Source of the DNA: Panicum virgatum
Taxonomy: Eukaryota; Streptophyta; Magnoliopsida; Poales; Poaceae
DNA: 64,000 nucleotides
Assembly (NCBI RefSeq): GCF_016808335.1
Contig: NC_053136.1
Span: 5,376,531 to 5,440,530 of the forward strand
Reading direction: 5' to 3'
Shown here one piece after another: positions 33,614 through 44,418 of this stretch. A program made the position numbers and the translations under genes. Every line of letters starts with the position of its first letter. Positions within the stretch are counted from its first letter, which is position 1. A model generated the notes under the pieces. That model saw nothing but the letters and a program-made list of their open reading frames with translations, was not told the DNA's origin and searched no databases.

Positions 33614-35335
33614 GCATTTTATTGCCAACTGCCCATATGCCAAGAACAAGCCTGCTACATCAGCCTTCTCCAACACGGTGAATGGGCCAAGACCAGTTCT
33701 GTCAGGTGCCAACTGAGTGCCCATCCGCAACAACAACAACAACACCAACAACAACAGTTAGCAGATGAGGCAGCCCCAGCAGTCATTTGGACGAGCACGC
33801 GTCAACCACATCAACGCGCAGGAGGCTCAAGGAGCTCAGGGCTTAGTGCTCAGTGAGTACCTAGTCAGCTCAGCTCTTGCATCGGTATTATTTGATTCTG
33901 GAGCATCACACTCGTTCATATCCTCAAGTTTTGTGGAAAAGCACAATATACCTACAGTACTACTAAAAACACCCCTATTAACCCGGACGCCTGGAGGTGA
34001 CATCAAGTGTCAACTAGATTGTCTACGGGCAAGGATCAATTTAAGTGGGGTAGAATTTCTAGAAGACCTAGTAGTACTTAAGTCTAAGGGAATAGATGTG
34101 ATCCTTGGAATGGACTGGTTAAGCCGACATAATGGTCTCATAGGTTGTACTGACAAAGTGGTACACCTAATGAACCCAGAAGGAGTACGAGTGACTTGCC
34201 ATACCCGGGGAAGTGGATCAGACCCGTTGGTGTTTAGCATGGAAGCCAAGTCCTTGGAAGAAGTCCCGGTAGTAAACGAATACCCAGATGTTTTCCCTGG
34301 AGAACTTCCTGGAATGCCACCAGATAGAGATATAGAGTTTGTCATCGATCTTACCCCTAGAACCTCTCCTATAGCCAAGAGACCCTATAGGATGGCAGCC
34401 ACTGAATTGGTAGAACTAAAGAAGCAACTGGAAGAACTACAACGAATTGGCTTCATCAGACCAAGTTTGTCGCCTTGGGGAGCCCTAGTCCTATTTGTCA
34501 AGAAAAAGGATGGGAGCATTAGGTTGTGTGTAGATTACCGGGCACTGAACGAGGTTACCATCAAGAATAAGTACCCCCTCCCCAGGATTGATGACCTTTT
34601 CGATCAACTAAAAGGGGCCGAATACTTCTCCAAGATTGATCTGAGGTCAGGATATTTTCAGCTCAAGATTAGAGAAAGCGACATCCCAAAGATAGCTTTT
34701 GTCACCCGTTACGGGCAGTTTGAGTTCACCGTGATGTCTTTTGGACTAACTAATGCACTTGCTTATTTCATGAACCTCATGAACAAGGTGTTTATGGATG
34801 AGTTAGATAAGTGTGTCGTAGTCTTTATCGACGACATACTTATTTACTCCAAGAGTGTCCAGGAACACGAGCAACATCTTAGGGTAGTTTTGGAAAAGTT
34901 GAGAGCAAACAAACTCTATGCAAAATTCAGTAAGTGTGAATTTTGGCTAGAGAAAGTGGCTTTTCTTGGACATATTCTGACCGTAGAAGGAGTAGCAGTC
35001 GACCCTGAGAAAGTCGAAGCGGTCTCCAACTGGCAGCAACCGACCAATGTTAGTGAAATCTGAAGCTTTCTTGGATTAGCTGGGTATTATCGGAGGTTCA
35101 TCGAGGGATTCTCCAAGATAGCCCGGCCCATGACGGAACTACTTAAGAAGGAAAAGAAGTTTGCCTGGACAAAATCCTGCGAAAGGAGTTTTCAGGAATT
35201 GAAGTGAAGGTTGACAACCGCCCCAGTACTGACCCTACCGGACATTCATCAGGATTTTGTCATTTATTGTGATGCATCCCGACAAGGATTAGGATGCGTC
35301 CTCATGCAAGACGGGAAAGTAGTAACGTATGCTTC
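33614..35335 (+). pseudogene. Chromovirus gag 3' end, protease and reverse transcriptase
   Basis: The frame continues the split gag zinc knuckle and passes stops at 33714-33716 (TGA) and 33759-33761 (TAG). It then runs open from 33765 to 35060. Counting from 33765: aspartic protease FDSGASHSF (D44), RT blocks [20 protein letters not shown] (238-257), [10 protein letters not shown], and catalytic FIDDILIYS (354-362). Stops at 35061-35063 and 35205-35207 (both TGA) interrupt the RT C terminus ([15 protein letters not shown]) and the start of RNase H. RNase H (FVIYCDASRQGLGCVL) is cut at VVTYAS by the solo LTR. The polyprotein cannot be made whole. Confidence 0.93.
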
Positions 35336-37021
35336 TGTAAGGATCGATGGACCAAGAGGGCGGGTGAATTGGGCCTTTTTCAAATTTCTAAAACAAATTA
35401 AAGCAACCTTAACCTATGCAATACTAGTAAGGCTCAATTCACCGACCGGCTAACTAACCAAACTACACAAGCTATCAAAGAAACAACAAGATATGGAACT
35501 AAGCAAGGTAGAGCTAAGTTATGATCTCTAAGGTCAAGCACATGAATAATTGCATGAAAGTAAGTGCTTGAAAGTAAAGAGAGGACAAGAGACAACCGGA
35601 TTTTTTCCCGTGGTGTCGATGTGTTGGCACACTCCCCTAATCCACGTTGTGACACTCACTAAGAGTCTTGTCACCTCCCATATCACCGAGACGTGGGCGC
35701 TCACTAAGAGTCTCCCTTTACCATCCCGACGTGGTGGAGCTAAAACCACGTACAAACTTCTTCGGGCTCCCACAATCATTGGCAAGCTCCGGAAGAAACA
35801 CCTTCAATCACCAAGATCGACTAGGTGCTGCCAATCACCAAGAGTAACAAGCTAGGGCCTTCACTTGAGCAAGAACCGATCACCAAGAACGGATGCACAC
35901 AAGCTTCTCTCTACTCAAGTCCTTAGTCTTGCTTCTTGAATGATTGAATGAACAAATGTGTGGAAGATGAAGCTCAAGGTGGCTCTCAACAATAGTATGA
36001 GTGTATGAATGTTGCCTGGTGTCTAGAGAGAGCAAAATGACCCATTGGAGGGGTATATACAGCCAGCTCACACGAATAGAGCCGTTGGAGAAAAGCTGCC
36101 ATAAAAGTACTTAACGCCGGTTAATCCGACGGTCCTCCAATTGTCATCGTCGATTTAACCGAAGAATGTAAACTGCCCATTTGGAAAACTAGCCGTTACA
36201 ACTTGGGCAGATTAACCGACGTATCATCGGTTTAACCGGTGAGTGTAGTTGTCCACTGATCAACTGAAAAACCAACTCTCTGGACAACTGCACCGACGTT
36301 AACTCAAATCCATCGTCGGTTTAACCGGTGAGTATAACTTCTGAAATCCCTGGGAAAACCAACTCACTGGACAATTGCACCGACGTTAATTTCAAACATC
36401 GTCGGTTTAACCGGTGTATATAACCTTAAAACACCCTGGAAAACCAACCTTCCAGACAACTGCACCGATGTTAATTTTCATATCGTCGGTTTAACCGGTG
36501 TAAGTACTTATCCAGACTCTGCTAACTGCATTTAACCGATGTATAGAAAAATGGAGTCGTCGGTTAAACCGGTGTATAGACTTTTTCTGATTTTGCCTTT
36601 TCTGATTTGAGTTTTGAATGAAATCCAAATATTCTTGAGATATAAGTTGAAAACCACTTATTTGAACTTCTTTAGAACCTGAGTGACCATAGTGTGCATC
36701 CATTTTTGATTGACCATGTCCATGCTCAAGTTACTCAGCCTTAACCCCTCTTAATAGTGCGACCTCTACAAAACTATAAAACCTATACTAACCTAAGTGT
36801 CCTTCTCAACCTAACGACACTTAGGACTAGAAAGATCCTTAGTCTTGATATATGATTGAGTTGAAATACCGAGATCGACTTTTTGAATAATGAAATTGAG
36901 GGGCCTCTTTAACATATGACCAAATGAGCAATAATGTTTCATTAAGCTGCACAAACTCATTAGTCACAATAATGGTTGTCATTAATCACCGAAACATACC
37001 TAGAGGGCCTAGATGCTTACA
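35336..37021 (-). mobile_element. Solo copia-type (Sirevirus-like) LTR in chromovirus RNase H
   Basis: A 1686-bp sequence, TGTAAGGATC... to ...AGATGCTTACA, with a GCTTC duplication at 35331-35335 and 37022-37026 and no internal coding region. Its layout mirrors the copia LTR at 19560: a TATATA (36054-36059) beside GAGCCGTTGG, palindromes upstream in the minus sense, and similar end sequences (GGGCCTAGAT...). The palindromes differ, however (TCGTCGGTTTAACCGGTG). Orientation is inferred from that layout. Confidence 0.9.
36112..36580. repeat. CGGTTTAACCGG palindromes, partly in 86-bp tandem repeats
   Basis: Repeated pairs CACCGACGTTAA and TCGTCGGTTTAACCGGTG. From about 36250 to 36510 they lie in about three tandem units of roughly 86 bp (CACCGACG/CACCGATG at 36291, 36378 and 36463). 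Each unit also carries AAAACCAAC and a CTGGACAACTG-like block. They sit where the CCGGAG clusters sit in the related LTR. Confidence 0.85.
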
Positions 37022-37026
37022 GCTTC

Positions 37027-38878
37027 CCGACAGCTCAGGCCTCATGAGCAGAACTACCCAACACATGATCTAGAGTTTGCAGCTGTAGTGCATGCCTTCA
37101 CGATTTGGAGGCATTATCTAATTGGAAATAAGTGCGAAATCTATACCGACCATAAGAGTTTAAAGTATATTTTTACCCAGCCAGATTTGAATTTAAGGCA
37201 AAAGAGATGGTTAGAACTGGTTAAAGATTATAATGTGGAAATCCATTACCACTCTGGTAAAGCTAATGTGGTAACTGATGCCTTAAGGTGGAAATCTTAT
37301 GGACCCAAGGATGCCCATTTGCAGGAAGAGATGGCACGATTGAATGTGCACATTGTCCCTCGAGGTTCCATTCGCAAGATGAGCATTCGACCTACTCTGA
37401 AGGATAAAATCAGGAAGGCACAAAGTTCAGACAAAGACTTGAGGGAATTCCGAACGCAGACTGGAGAAAATAAGGCACCGGATTTTAGAGTGGATAATGA
37501 GGGAACGTTATGGTATGAAAATAGGATTTGTGTGCCCCAGGAAGGAGACTTCCGGCAGATAATTATGGATAAAGCCCATAACTCGGCCTACTCCATCCAC
37601 CCAGGATCCACCAAGATGTATATGGATTTAAAACAAAAATATTGGTGGAAAGGAATGAAGGCGGATATTGCACGATTTGTCGCCCATTGTGATACGTGCC
37701 AAAGGATCAAGGCTGAACATCAAAAGCCAGCAGGATTGTTGCAACCCCTATCCATCCCGGTTTGGAAATGGGATGAGATAAGAATAGACTTTTTAGTGGG
37801 TTTGCCCAGAACACAGAAAGGACATGACTCCATATGGGTAATAGTGGATCGACTCACTAAAGCGGCTCATTTCATACCCGTGCGGACCAATTAGGTGGGG
37901 AAAAGCTAGCCAAGCTTTATGTGGAAAACATAGTAAAGTTGCATGGTGTGCCTAGCAGAATCTTTTCAGATAGATGGATCCAATTCACCTCTAGGTTTTG
38001 GAAACGTTTACATAAAGCCATGGGCACCAAATTAGACTTCAGCTCCGCCTACCACCCACAAACGGATGGTCAAACAGAAAGGGTAAATCAGATCATGGAG
38101 GATATGTTGAGAGCATGTGTCCTTACCTATGGTAAGGATTGGGAGCAGAGTTTGCCCTATGCAGAATTTTCATACAACAACGGTTACCAAGCAAGCTTGG
38201 GCATGTTACCATTCGAGGCTCTTTACGGAATAAAATGCTGAACTCCCCTAATGTGGTCAGAAGTTGGAGAACGTGCCCTAGTCGGACCCGCACTCATAAA
38301 GGAAGCAGAAAAAAGAGTAGTCGAGATTAGAGAAATGCTGAAGGCCGCCCAGTCTCGACAAAAGAGCTACGCAGACAAGAAGAGACGAGAAATAAACTTC
38401 AACCCGGGAGAGTTCGTCTACCTTAAACTTTCACCTATTCGGGGAACTCGAAGATTTTAGGTACAAGGAAAGTTGGCCCCTCGGTACATTGGACTGTACC
38501 AAGTTCTGAAGAAAGTCGGAGCCATAGCATACCGACTGGAGCCGTAGCATACCGACTGGAGCTACCAGAAGGAATGTCGGATATACACCCGGTGTTCCAT
38601 GTGTCATAGCTAAGGAGATGTTTGAGAGTACCAGAGAAAGAGCATGTGCCAGAAGAAGAGATAGATCTACAGACAGATCTTCGGTACCAGGAAGTACCTG
38701 TCAAGATTTTGGACACTGTCAATAGGAGGACAAGAAAACTCCGAAGTACGGATTTGCAGAGTTCAGTGGAGTAGACATGGAGTAGAAGAAGCTACATGGG
38801 AGCGTGAAGATGCTCTGAAGAAAGAATTTCCCCATCTATTTAGGAGCCAGCCGAATCTCGAGGGCGAGATTCATTTTA
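37027..38878 (+). pseudogene. Chromovirus RNase H, integrase and chromodomain region
   Basis: After the solo LTR the RNase H frame resumes in frame ([20 protein letters not shown]). Integrase has an HHCC site ([18 protein letters not shown]) and the DDE core (RIDFLVGLP, then SDRWIQFTSRFW where the usual Gly-Thr is Trp-Ile, then RVNQIMEDML). Breaks: TAG at 37892-37894 with a frameshift, TGA at 38239-38241, TAG at 38458-38460, and a 20-bp tandem duplication at 38518-38557. The C terminus, in another frame near 38760-38870, has a chromodomain-like block (EWSRHGVEEATWERED, FPHLF). That block assigns it to the chromoviruses. Confidence 0.92.
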
Positions 38879-38890
38879 AGTGGGGTAGGT
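38879..38890 (+). promoter_or_regulatory. Chromovirus polypurine tract
   Basis: AGTGGGGTAGGT directly precedes the right LTR, the expected position of the plus-strand primer. Confidence 0.8.
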
Positions 38891-38891
38891 T

Positions 38892-41478
38892 TGTAACATC
38901 CCAAAAATTCACCAAATTAAATCACGCACTAATTTTTTTTCAAAAGTTTTTCATCGTTGGGCTCAACTCATTTTTCCCGCCCGATCTCCCGATCTTCCGA
39001 AAAACCCGATCCCGACATCCGAATCCATCGCCGTCCCGTCTCCCTGTTCGCCCTTGTCCTGCGCGTCACGCCTGACCTTTTTCCTTTTCTCTTTTCTTTT
39101 TCCTCCCCCCTCTCTCTCTCCTTCCTCCCTCTCGTCTGTCGCGCGCCCCCGAGCGCCGCTCAGCTCGCCGCCGCCCTTGCCCCACGCGATGCTGCGCGCA
39201 CCCCCACTCCCGTCCACGCGCGCGTGTGCGCGCCCCTGCACGCCGAGCCCCTCGCCGCCTCGACGCGCGCCCTACCCACGCGTGCGCACGCGCACCGCGT
39301 GGCCGCGCCGCTCGCCGCGCCGCCCGCCGCTCACGGCCCGCCTCGCCACGCCTACAAATAGGCCCTGGCGCCGCCCACGGCCACCACAACCACCTCTGCC
39401 ACCTCCAGCCCCCCCCCCCCCTTCCTAGCTCTGTAGCCCCCGAGGCCCAGGCCACCGGCGAGGGCCACCGCCGGCGACCCCGCGCCGCTCCTCTATTTTC
39501 CAGCGAGGGGAAGGGGAGGAAGAAAGGCAATTTTGCCTTTAGACCCCTGCCTTTCCTTTTAATTCTTAAGAACCCTCCCACCTCTCAAGTGCTTTTACAA
39601 AAGAGACCTTCCTATTTTTCCTATTCACAAATAAACCCTTCCACCATATAAACTTAATACTAAATAAGCCCCTACACCTTTTAGTATGCCCCAAATATTT
39701 CTAGAAATTACAACTAAGTCCTTTTCTATTCCAAAACTATTTACAAATGAGCCCCTGGATCCTTATTTAACCCTAAACCCCTCTTCGGCCTATCATTTCA
39801 TGCGCCAAACAATCTCCGATCGATCTGAAACTTTACCACGCCAATCCTAACATAGTTTTGGCCATGTCGTTAGGAAACCGCCCAAAAATATTACTCCTAT
39901 CTCCATATCTTAATTGTTTTTATTTCGAGCTCAACGATAAAACTTTTATTTCTTTTTCTTGATTGTGTGCTTGTTTGTATGCGTCGTAGATCACGGCGTG
40001 AACGAGGCAGAACCCGTCAATGAGTAGTACTACAAGCAAGTGAATGAGGACTAGTTCCGTGACCCCGAACCCGAAGGACAGTACCTCGATCAGGACTTCC
40101 CGGAAGGCTTTGAGAACGGCAAGTTCAATCCCGCCCTTTGATGCATATTTTGTCCTAGTTTTTATAAACACAACCTATTGGCCTGTTCTACAAAACTGCA
40201 TATGTTTTGCCTGCTAAAAACATGGTTGGATAGCCACCCCTTGATTTGTTATAACCATTCCTTGACTACCTAGATTAATGTCTGAATGTGATGTGTTTGG
40301 ACGTTAATCGCTACTAGAATACTTAGGACCTTAAACACGATACGACTTGTTTTATAAAAAGAAAATGTGTGAGTGTGTGTGGGAAGGGAAAATGTGAAAT
40401 TTTCGAAGGATGAGTTTAGGCAGGATGGATGGCATTTCTGTGTGATTTGCCGAATGGTGTGCTCTAACCTGTGTGGTTAAGCAAGGAAGGGAGATATCCA
40501 TCTTGTCACAATTAAGGACCGAGTTGGTGTGTCGTCTCACCTAACTCCACTATCGTGCAAACCACTCGACCGTTGAATGGGCAATGACTTAGCATAAACC
40601 CCACTAGTTAGTCTGATAGCCATCAGGAGAGCTGAGAGCAACGGGTGATCAAGGAGAAGGGAATAGCTCTGTGTGACTTATGCCCCGGTTAAAACCTCTG
40701 TGATTGGTCAATAACCCCTTGGTGGATCCCGTGATGGCTAGTCAGGTCTAGCTAAGGTGGGTAATGGCTTTGTTGGGATCTGCACCGACACTACGGTGAT
40801 CGAGCTGTGGTACCCCGCTTGTGGGTAAAGTTGCACACCTTTGCAGAGTTAAGAATCTATTCGAATAGCCATGCCCACGGTGCTGGGCGAGTTATGGTGT
40901 GGTCACATAACTAGTGTTTCTTCTGGGATTGGATGGGTTGGCGTGAGTGGTTTTGGAAAAGTGTCTGGCAACACTACGTCTTACCCGGTACAAGTAAAAT
41001 TTGCTTTGAAAATCCTTTCTTCCAAATGAACCCCTACATAAAAATTTGCGTTCCGCAAATTAAACCTAGCCTTATCCTTGAATTACCCTGTGCATTATAT
41101 TCTGTTTATACCCCTCTGTGGGGGTGGTTGGACTTGCTGAGTACGTTTGTACTCACCCCATTCTTAATTTTTACAGAGGAAGATCCAGACTTCATTCCCG
41201 AAGACGTTGAGTAATGGTTCCGTCCTGCACCCAACCTTGCCTGTGGATAGGGTCACCCGCAGGAACATCCGTATGGCGCAAGACTTTAATGACCCCCTCT
41301 TTCTGGTTAATATCGTTGTGTGGGTGTTAGTTGTTATCCTCACGATAGTGGCGCTTCACTGCCCACTTCCGCATAGAGTTGTACGGTGATGTACCATCTG
41401 ATGTAATAAAAGTATTATCAGCCTCCTGGGACTGATATTGTATCACTTTTAAGTCTTCTCTTATGAGGGGACGCTTCA
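38892..41478 (+). mobile_element. Chromovirus right LTR (2587 bp)
   Basis: TGTAACATCCC... to ...GGGGACGCTTCA, followed by the CCACC target copy at 41479-41483. It has lost the stretch holding the LTR 5' splice donor but keeps about 585 bp (40180-40765) missing in the left LTR. Mini-exons at 39990-40118 and 41177-41214 are present. Confidence 0.92.
39990..41214 (+). other. Acidic mini-exons in the right LTR
   Basis: Exon a 39990-40118 (129 nt, acceptor GTCGTAG, donor AACG|GCAAGTT) has two in-frame stops. Exon b 41177-41214 (38 nt, acceptor TTTTTACAG) reads EEDPDFIPEDVE then TAA and joins exon a in frame. Exon lengths and phases equal those of the solo LTR apart from the four-codon gap. Confidence 0.45.
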
Positions 41479-42089
41479 CCACCCTCTGTCGACGGCCGGA
41501 TCCGCGGCGGGAGGCGGCGGATCTGGTGGCAGCACGTCCGGATCCGGCCGGGACGGGCTGCTTCGGGCGGGGGGATGGCGGCTCCGATGGCGCAACGGAG
41601 GCGAGACGGGCATGCCGGGGCGCGGAGCTGTGCGGCGGCCCCGGTGCGACGGAGCAGCGCGGCAGCCCCGGCCGCGGCGGCCGCGGGCTACTCCGGCAGC
41701 CCAGATGGGCTCGACGGGCCGGCCTTTTCTTTTTTTTCTCCATTAACAGAGGCTGGCGGCTGACCGCCTCGAAAAATCAGGATTTTCCGTGATGGAACCT
41801 CCGTGGCGGTTGCCTGTGCCCACCTCGGAAAATTGTTTTCAACCGTCTCGGAAAATCTTTTTTGTAGTAGTGCTCCACCCAATCCTAATCTTCTGCAAGC
41901 TGCACTGCTGAGAGCTAGCCCTACCTCTGCGTGAAGGACAGTACTAGTACTTCTGTTCAAGACCAGCGCCGGGGTGGTGCGTGAGACCGAGACAGAGACC
42001 GAGGAAGATGTTAGACGCTGAAATGCGCCGTCACATGCGCACGTCACGTGGACCTCGCAGAGGGCTCCTTACAGCACCTCCGCAAGATC

Positions 42090-42471
42090 CGATCAGGCCG
42101 GTTTGGTGGCCGGTTAGACCGGTTTCGCCGGGGATCCCGACGAAGATCCAACGAACGCTCGCTCAGGAGGGACCCCGTCAGGGCAAGCGCACCTTAGGTT
42201 GCCCTAGGCTCGGTAGGCCGCTAGGGCGCCCCCTCACGTCATGGAGACGAGAGACGAACAGCACATAGGGTTGGAAGAAAAAAGTAAAAAAGATAAAATG
42301 TGTTTGATAGATGCAATTGGATACCCTCAATCGGCCGTAACCCTTTATATTTATAGGGAGGGGTGGTCTTACCTCATTAGGAGTCGAAACCCTATTTAAT
42401 TTCGTATCAAAATACAACTCCTAACTCGGATTGGATAGTCCGGACCGGTCTGACCGGTCCGGGTCTGGGTC
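42090..42471 (-). mobile_element. Possible remnant of a Sirevirus-like LTR
   Basis: No ends found, but the layout resembles the copia LTRs on the minus strand: a palindrome cluster GACCGGTCTGACCGGTCCGG (about 42440-42471), an AT-rich TATA region (TATAAATATAAA, 42355-42344) and a second cluster (GCCGGTTTGGTGGCCGG, about 42097-42133). It has a third kind of palindrome, ACCGGT-based. Confidence 0.4.
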
Positions 42472-43260
42472 AATTCTTCCCGGAGTCATAACTCTCTCAT
42501 CCGAAGTCCAAATCGGACATTCCATATATGCATTTTTATCGTCTCGACGAGAGCTACGCAATGGTGAAGTCAAATCTGTATTTTGACAAAATCACCTTTA
42601 CCGATCTTACACACAGTCTTGCCAATTCTGATGGTCAACACAAGACGACGACCGGACCCCATGTCATGTGCGAGAAACCATCACATCGTGACCCCACCCC
42701 AACTGGAACCGATTCAGGCGTAGCTTTTGCGAGCAAATCATGCGCCCACGCTTTAATCTGCAGCTTTAAGCTCGTGGTTTATTGGTGCGCTCTGAAAGTC
42801 TGAACACCGGCGACGATGATCTGATCGTGATCGTCGACATCCATGCGTCGTGCGTGCCGCTCTGGTTCAGTTGGGCATGTACGTTGATGCCTGCCCGTGG
42901 GCCCCACTGCCACCTCGTCACATCGGCACGGTGCTTTGCTGGGCAGCTGATCGGGGCCGAGAGCCCTCCCGCTGATCACGAGCTTTGGTTTCTACAGGCA
43001 CGATGCACGCTTGCCGCGCGTCGTCCGTAGCAGGCTGGGCCCACTGGCCAGAGGGCCATGTGAGCGCTGGGGCGCTAGGCGGAGCCCACGAGCGAGCGTG
43101 CACGTACACGTGGAGCGCATGGCGGCATCAAGACGCATGCAGCGGATCGACGGTCCGGATCCACCGCGCGGTACAGATGGGGAATTTTCGTTTTTTTTTA
43201 TTTCAACTTGAAGAAAAACACGATTTTTATTCGCCGATTATTCTTGGGGACTCTTAGTCT
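42472..43260. other. Intergenic, no gene recognised
   Basis: Mixed composition; open frames below 100 codons with no recognisable family. No repeat ends identified. Confidence 0.35.
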
Positions 43261-44123
43261 TAGATTTTTTTAAATTTTTAAATTATTTTTTTCCGATTTA
43301 TCAAAAATATATGCCGATTTTTTTTTTCAAAAATGTCATCCTGCCGCCAGTTTATCAAGCGGAAGGTAGGTACCGCCGGTGGTATGATACTGTAGCGACT
43401 TACCGCCAAATCAACCATCGGTACTGTAGCAAATTACTGTAGCACACTTTCAAAAAAATATAACAAATTCATATGGATTCGGATGGAGATAAAATTTATA
43501 CGAAAATTATAGACCTCGACGAGATCTACAGCTTTGTAATTCAAACTTTTTTTCATTTAGAATCATTGTGGTGTTTAAATAATCGACACAACATTTAGAT
43601 TTTAAAAAACAAATCTAAACAAGTCGTGCTGCTCATCGGGAGTGCACCGGAAATCACCGATCTAAACAACTTTGTAATTACAACAAGTCTAGCATTGTTT
43701 AGATGAAAAATTCCCGGTGCACTCTCGATGAGCAACACGACTTGTTTAGATATGATTTTTTAGATTTAAATGTTGTGTCGATTATTTAAACACCAGAATG
43801 ATTCTAAATGAAAAAAGTTTGAATTACAAAGCTGTAGATCTCGTCGAGATCTATAATTTTCGTATAAATTTTATCTTCATCCGAATCCATATGAATTTGT
43901 TATATTTTTTTGAAAGTGTGCTACAGTACCGCCGGTTGATTTGGCGATGGGCCGCTACAGTATCGGTGAAAGTCGCTACAGTACCCATACCGCCAGTTCA
44001 TCCGGCGGTACCTACCTTCCGCCGGATGAACTGGCGGCAGGATGACATTTTTGAAAAAAAAAATTCATCATATATTTTTGATAAATTGGAAAAAAATAAT
44101 ATAAAAATTCAAAAAACTCCTTA
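43261..44123. repeat. Long inverted repeat (foldback), arms about 400 bp
   Basis: The left arm, about 43261-43655, is the reverse complement of about 43695-44123 with scattered mismatches and a 50-60 bp extra block in the right arm; the loop is about 40 bp. Matching landmarks include TTTTTCAAAAATGTCATCCTG / CAGGATGACATTTTTGAAAA, GGTAGGTACCGCCGG / CCGGCGGTACCTACC, and AAGTCGTGCTGCTCATCG / CGATGAGCAACACGACTT. The outer flanks share TCTTAGTCTTAG. No coding capacity. Inside the right arm, 43990-44008 and 44019-44037 form a perfect 19-bp hairpin. It is either a foldback transposon or a hairpin RNA source. Confidence 0.85.
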
Positions 44124-44283
44124 GTCTTAGCTCACCGAATCGGGGCAGATTGTTTCGTAGCCCGCGGCCCATTCATAGCGTAGTGGGCCTTGATGGGCTC
44201 CCGTTCCTGTCAACTAATTTTTTAGTTTCAACTTTACCACAATCCTCCTCTCTCTCTCTAAAAAAATTATTTTACGAGTCCGT

Positions 44284-44418
44284 TAGTAATATAGTTCAAC
44301 TTTTTATTATCGTACTAACAACTAAATTACTTTTGCAACAGATTATCAACCTGCTTAGTAAAATAGTCCAACTTTTTATTATCCTAACAACTAAATTATT
44401 TTTGCAACAGATTAGCAA
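44284..44418. repeat. Two-copy tandem repeat, about 65 bp unit
   Basis: Copies at 44284-44350 and 44355-44418 share CAACTTTTTATTATC, TAACAACTAAATTA and TTTTGCAACAGATTA. Confidence 0.75.

Larger units (their letters stand above)
13954..41478 (+). mobile_element. Ty3/gypsy chromovirus (Tekay/Del-like), heavily nested
   Basis: Complete LTR retrotransposon with a CCACC duplication at 13949-13953 and 41479-41483. Order on the plus strand: LTR, PBS, two accessory ORFs, gag, protease, reverse transcriptase, RNase H, integrase, chromodomain-like C terminus, polypurine tract, LTR. The order RT-RH-IN defines Ty3/gypsy, and the C-terminal chromodomain-like block points to a chromovirus. Without the copia insertion (19560-33613) and the solo LTR (35336-37021) it would be about 11.8 kb. 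All coding parts except accessory ORF 1 are broken. The two LTRs differ by several large indels, so it is older than its copia insert. Confidence 0.93.
13291..41872. mobile_element. Non-autonomous CACTA element hosting the whole nest
   Basis: The left terminus CACTGCTACAAAATTTTA (13291) and the right terminus TTTTTTGTAGTAGTG (ending 41872, i.e. CACTACTACAAAAAA reversed) are CACTA-type inverted ends. A 3-bp CTC duplication occurs at 13288-13290 and 41873-41875. Subterminal motifs of the ACCGCCTCGG/CCGTCTCGG type occur near both ends. Only 13291-13953 and 41479-41872 (about 1.06 kb) belong to the element; the rest is inserted retrotransposons. The interior is GC-rich with short tandem repeats and no recognisable transposase, so the element is non-autonomous. 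Confidence 0.85.

Noticed and set aside
36250..36560. Regularly spaced palindromic repeats as a CRISPR array
   Set aside because: Plant nuclear context inside an LTR with a target duplication; spacers are themselves repeated, with no cas genes.
43798..44124. 108-codon frame in the inverted repeat
   Set aside because: AT-rich translation of the repeat arm without family resemblance.
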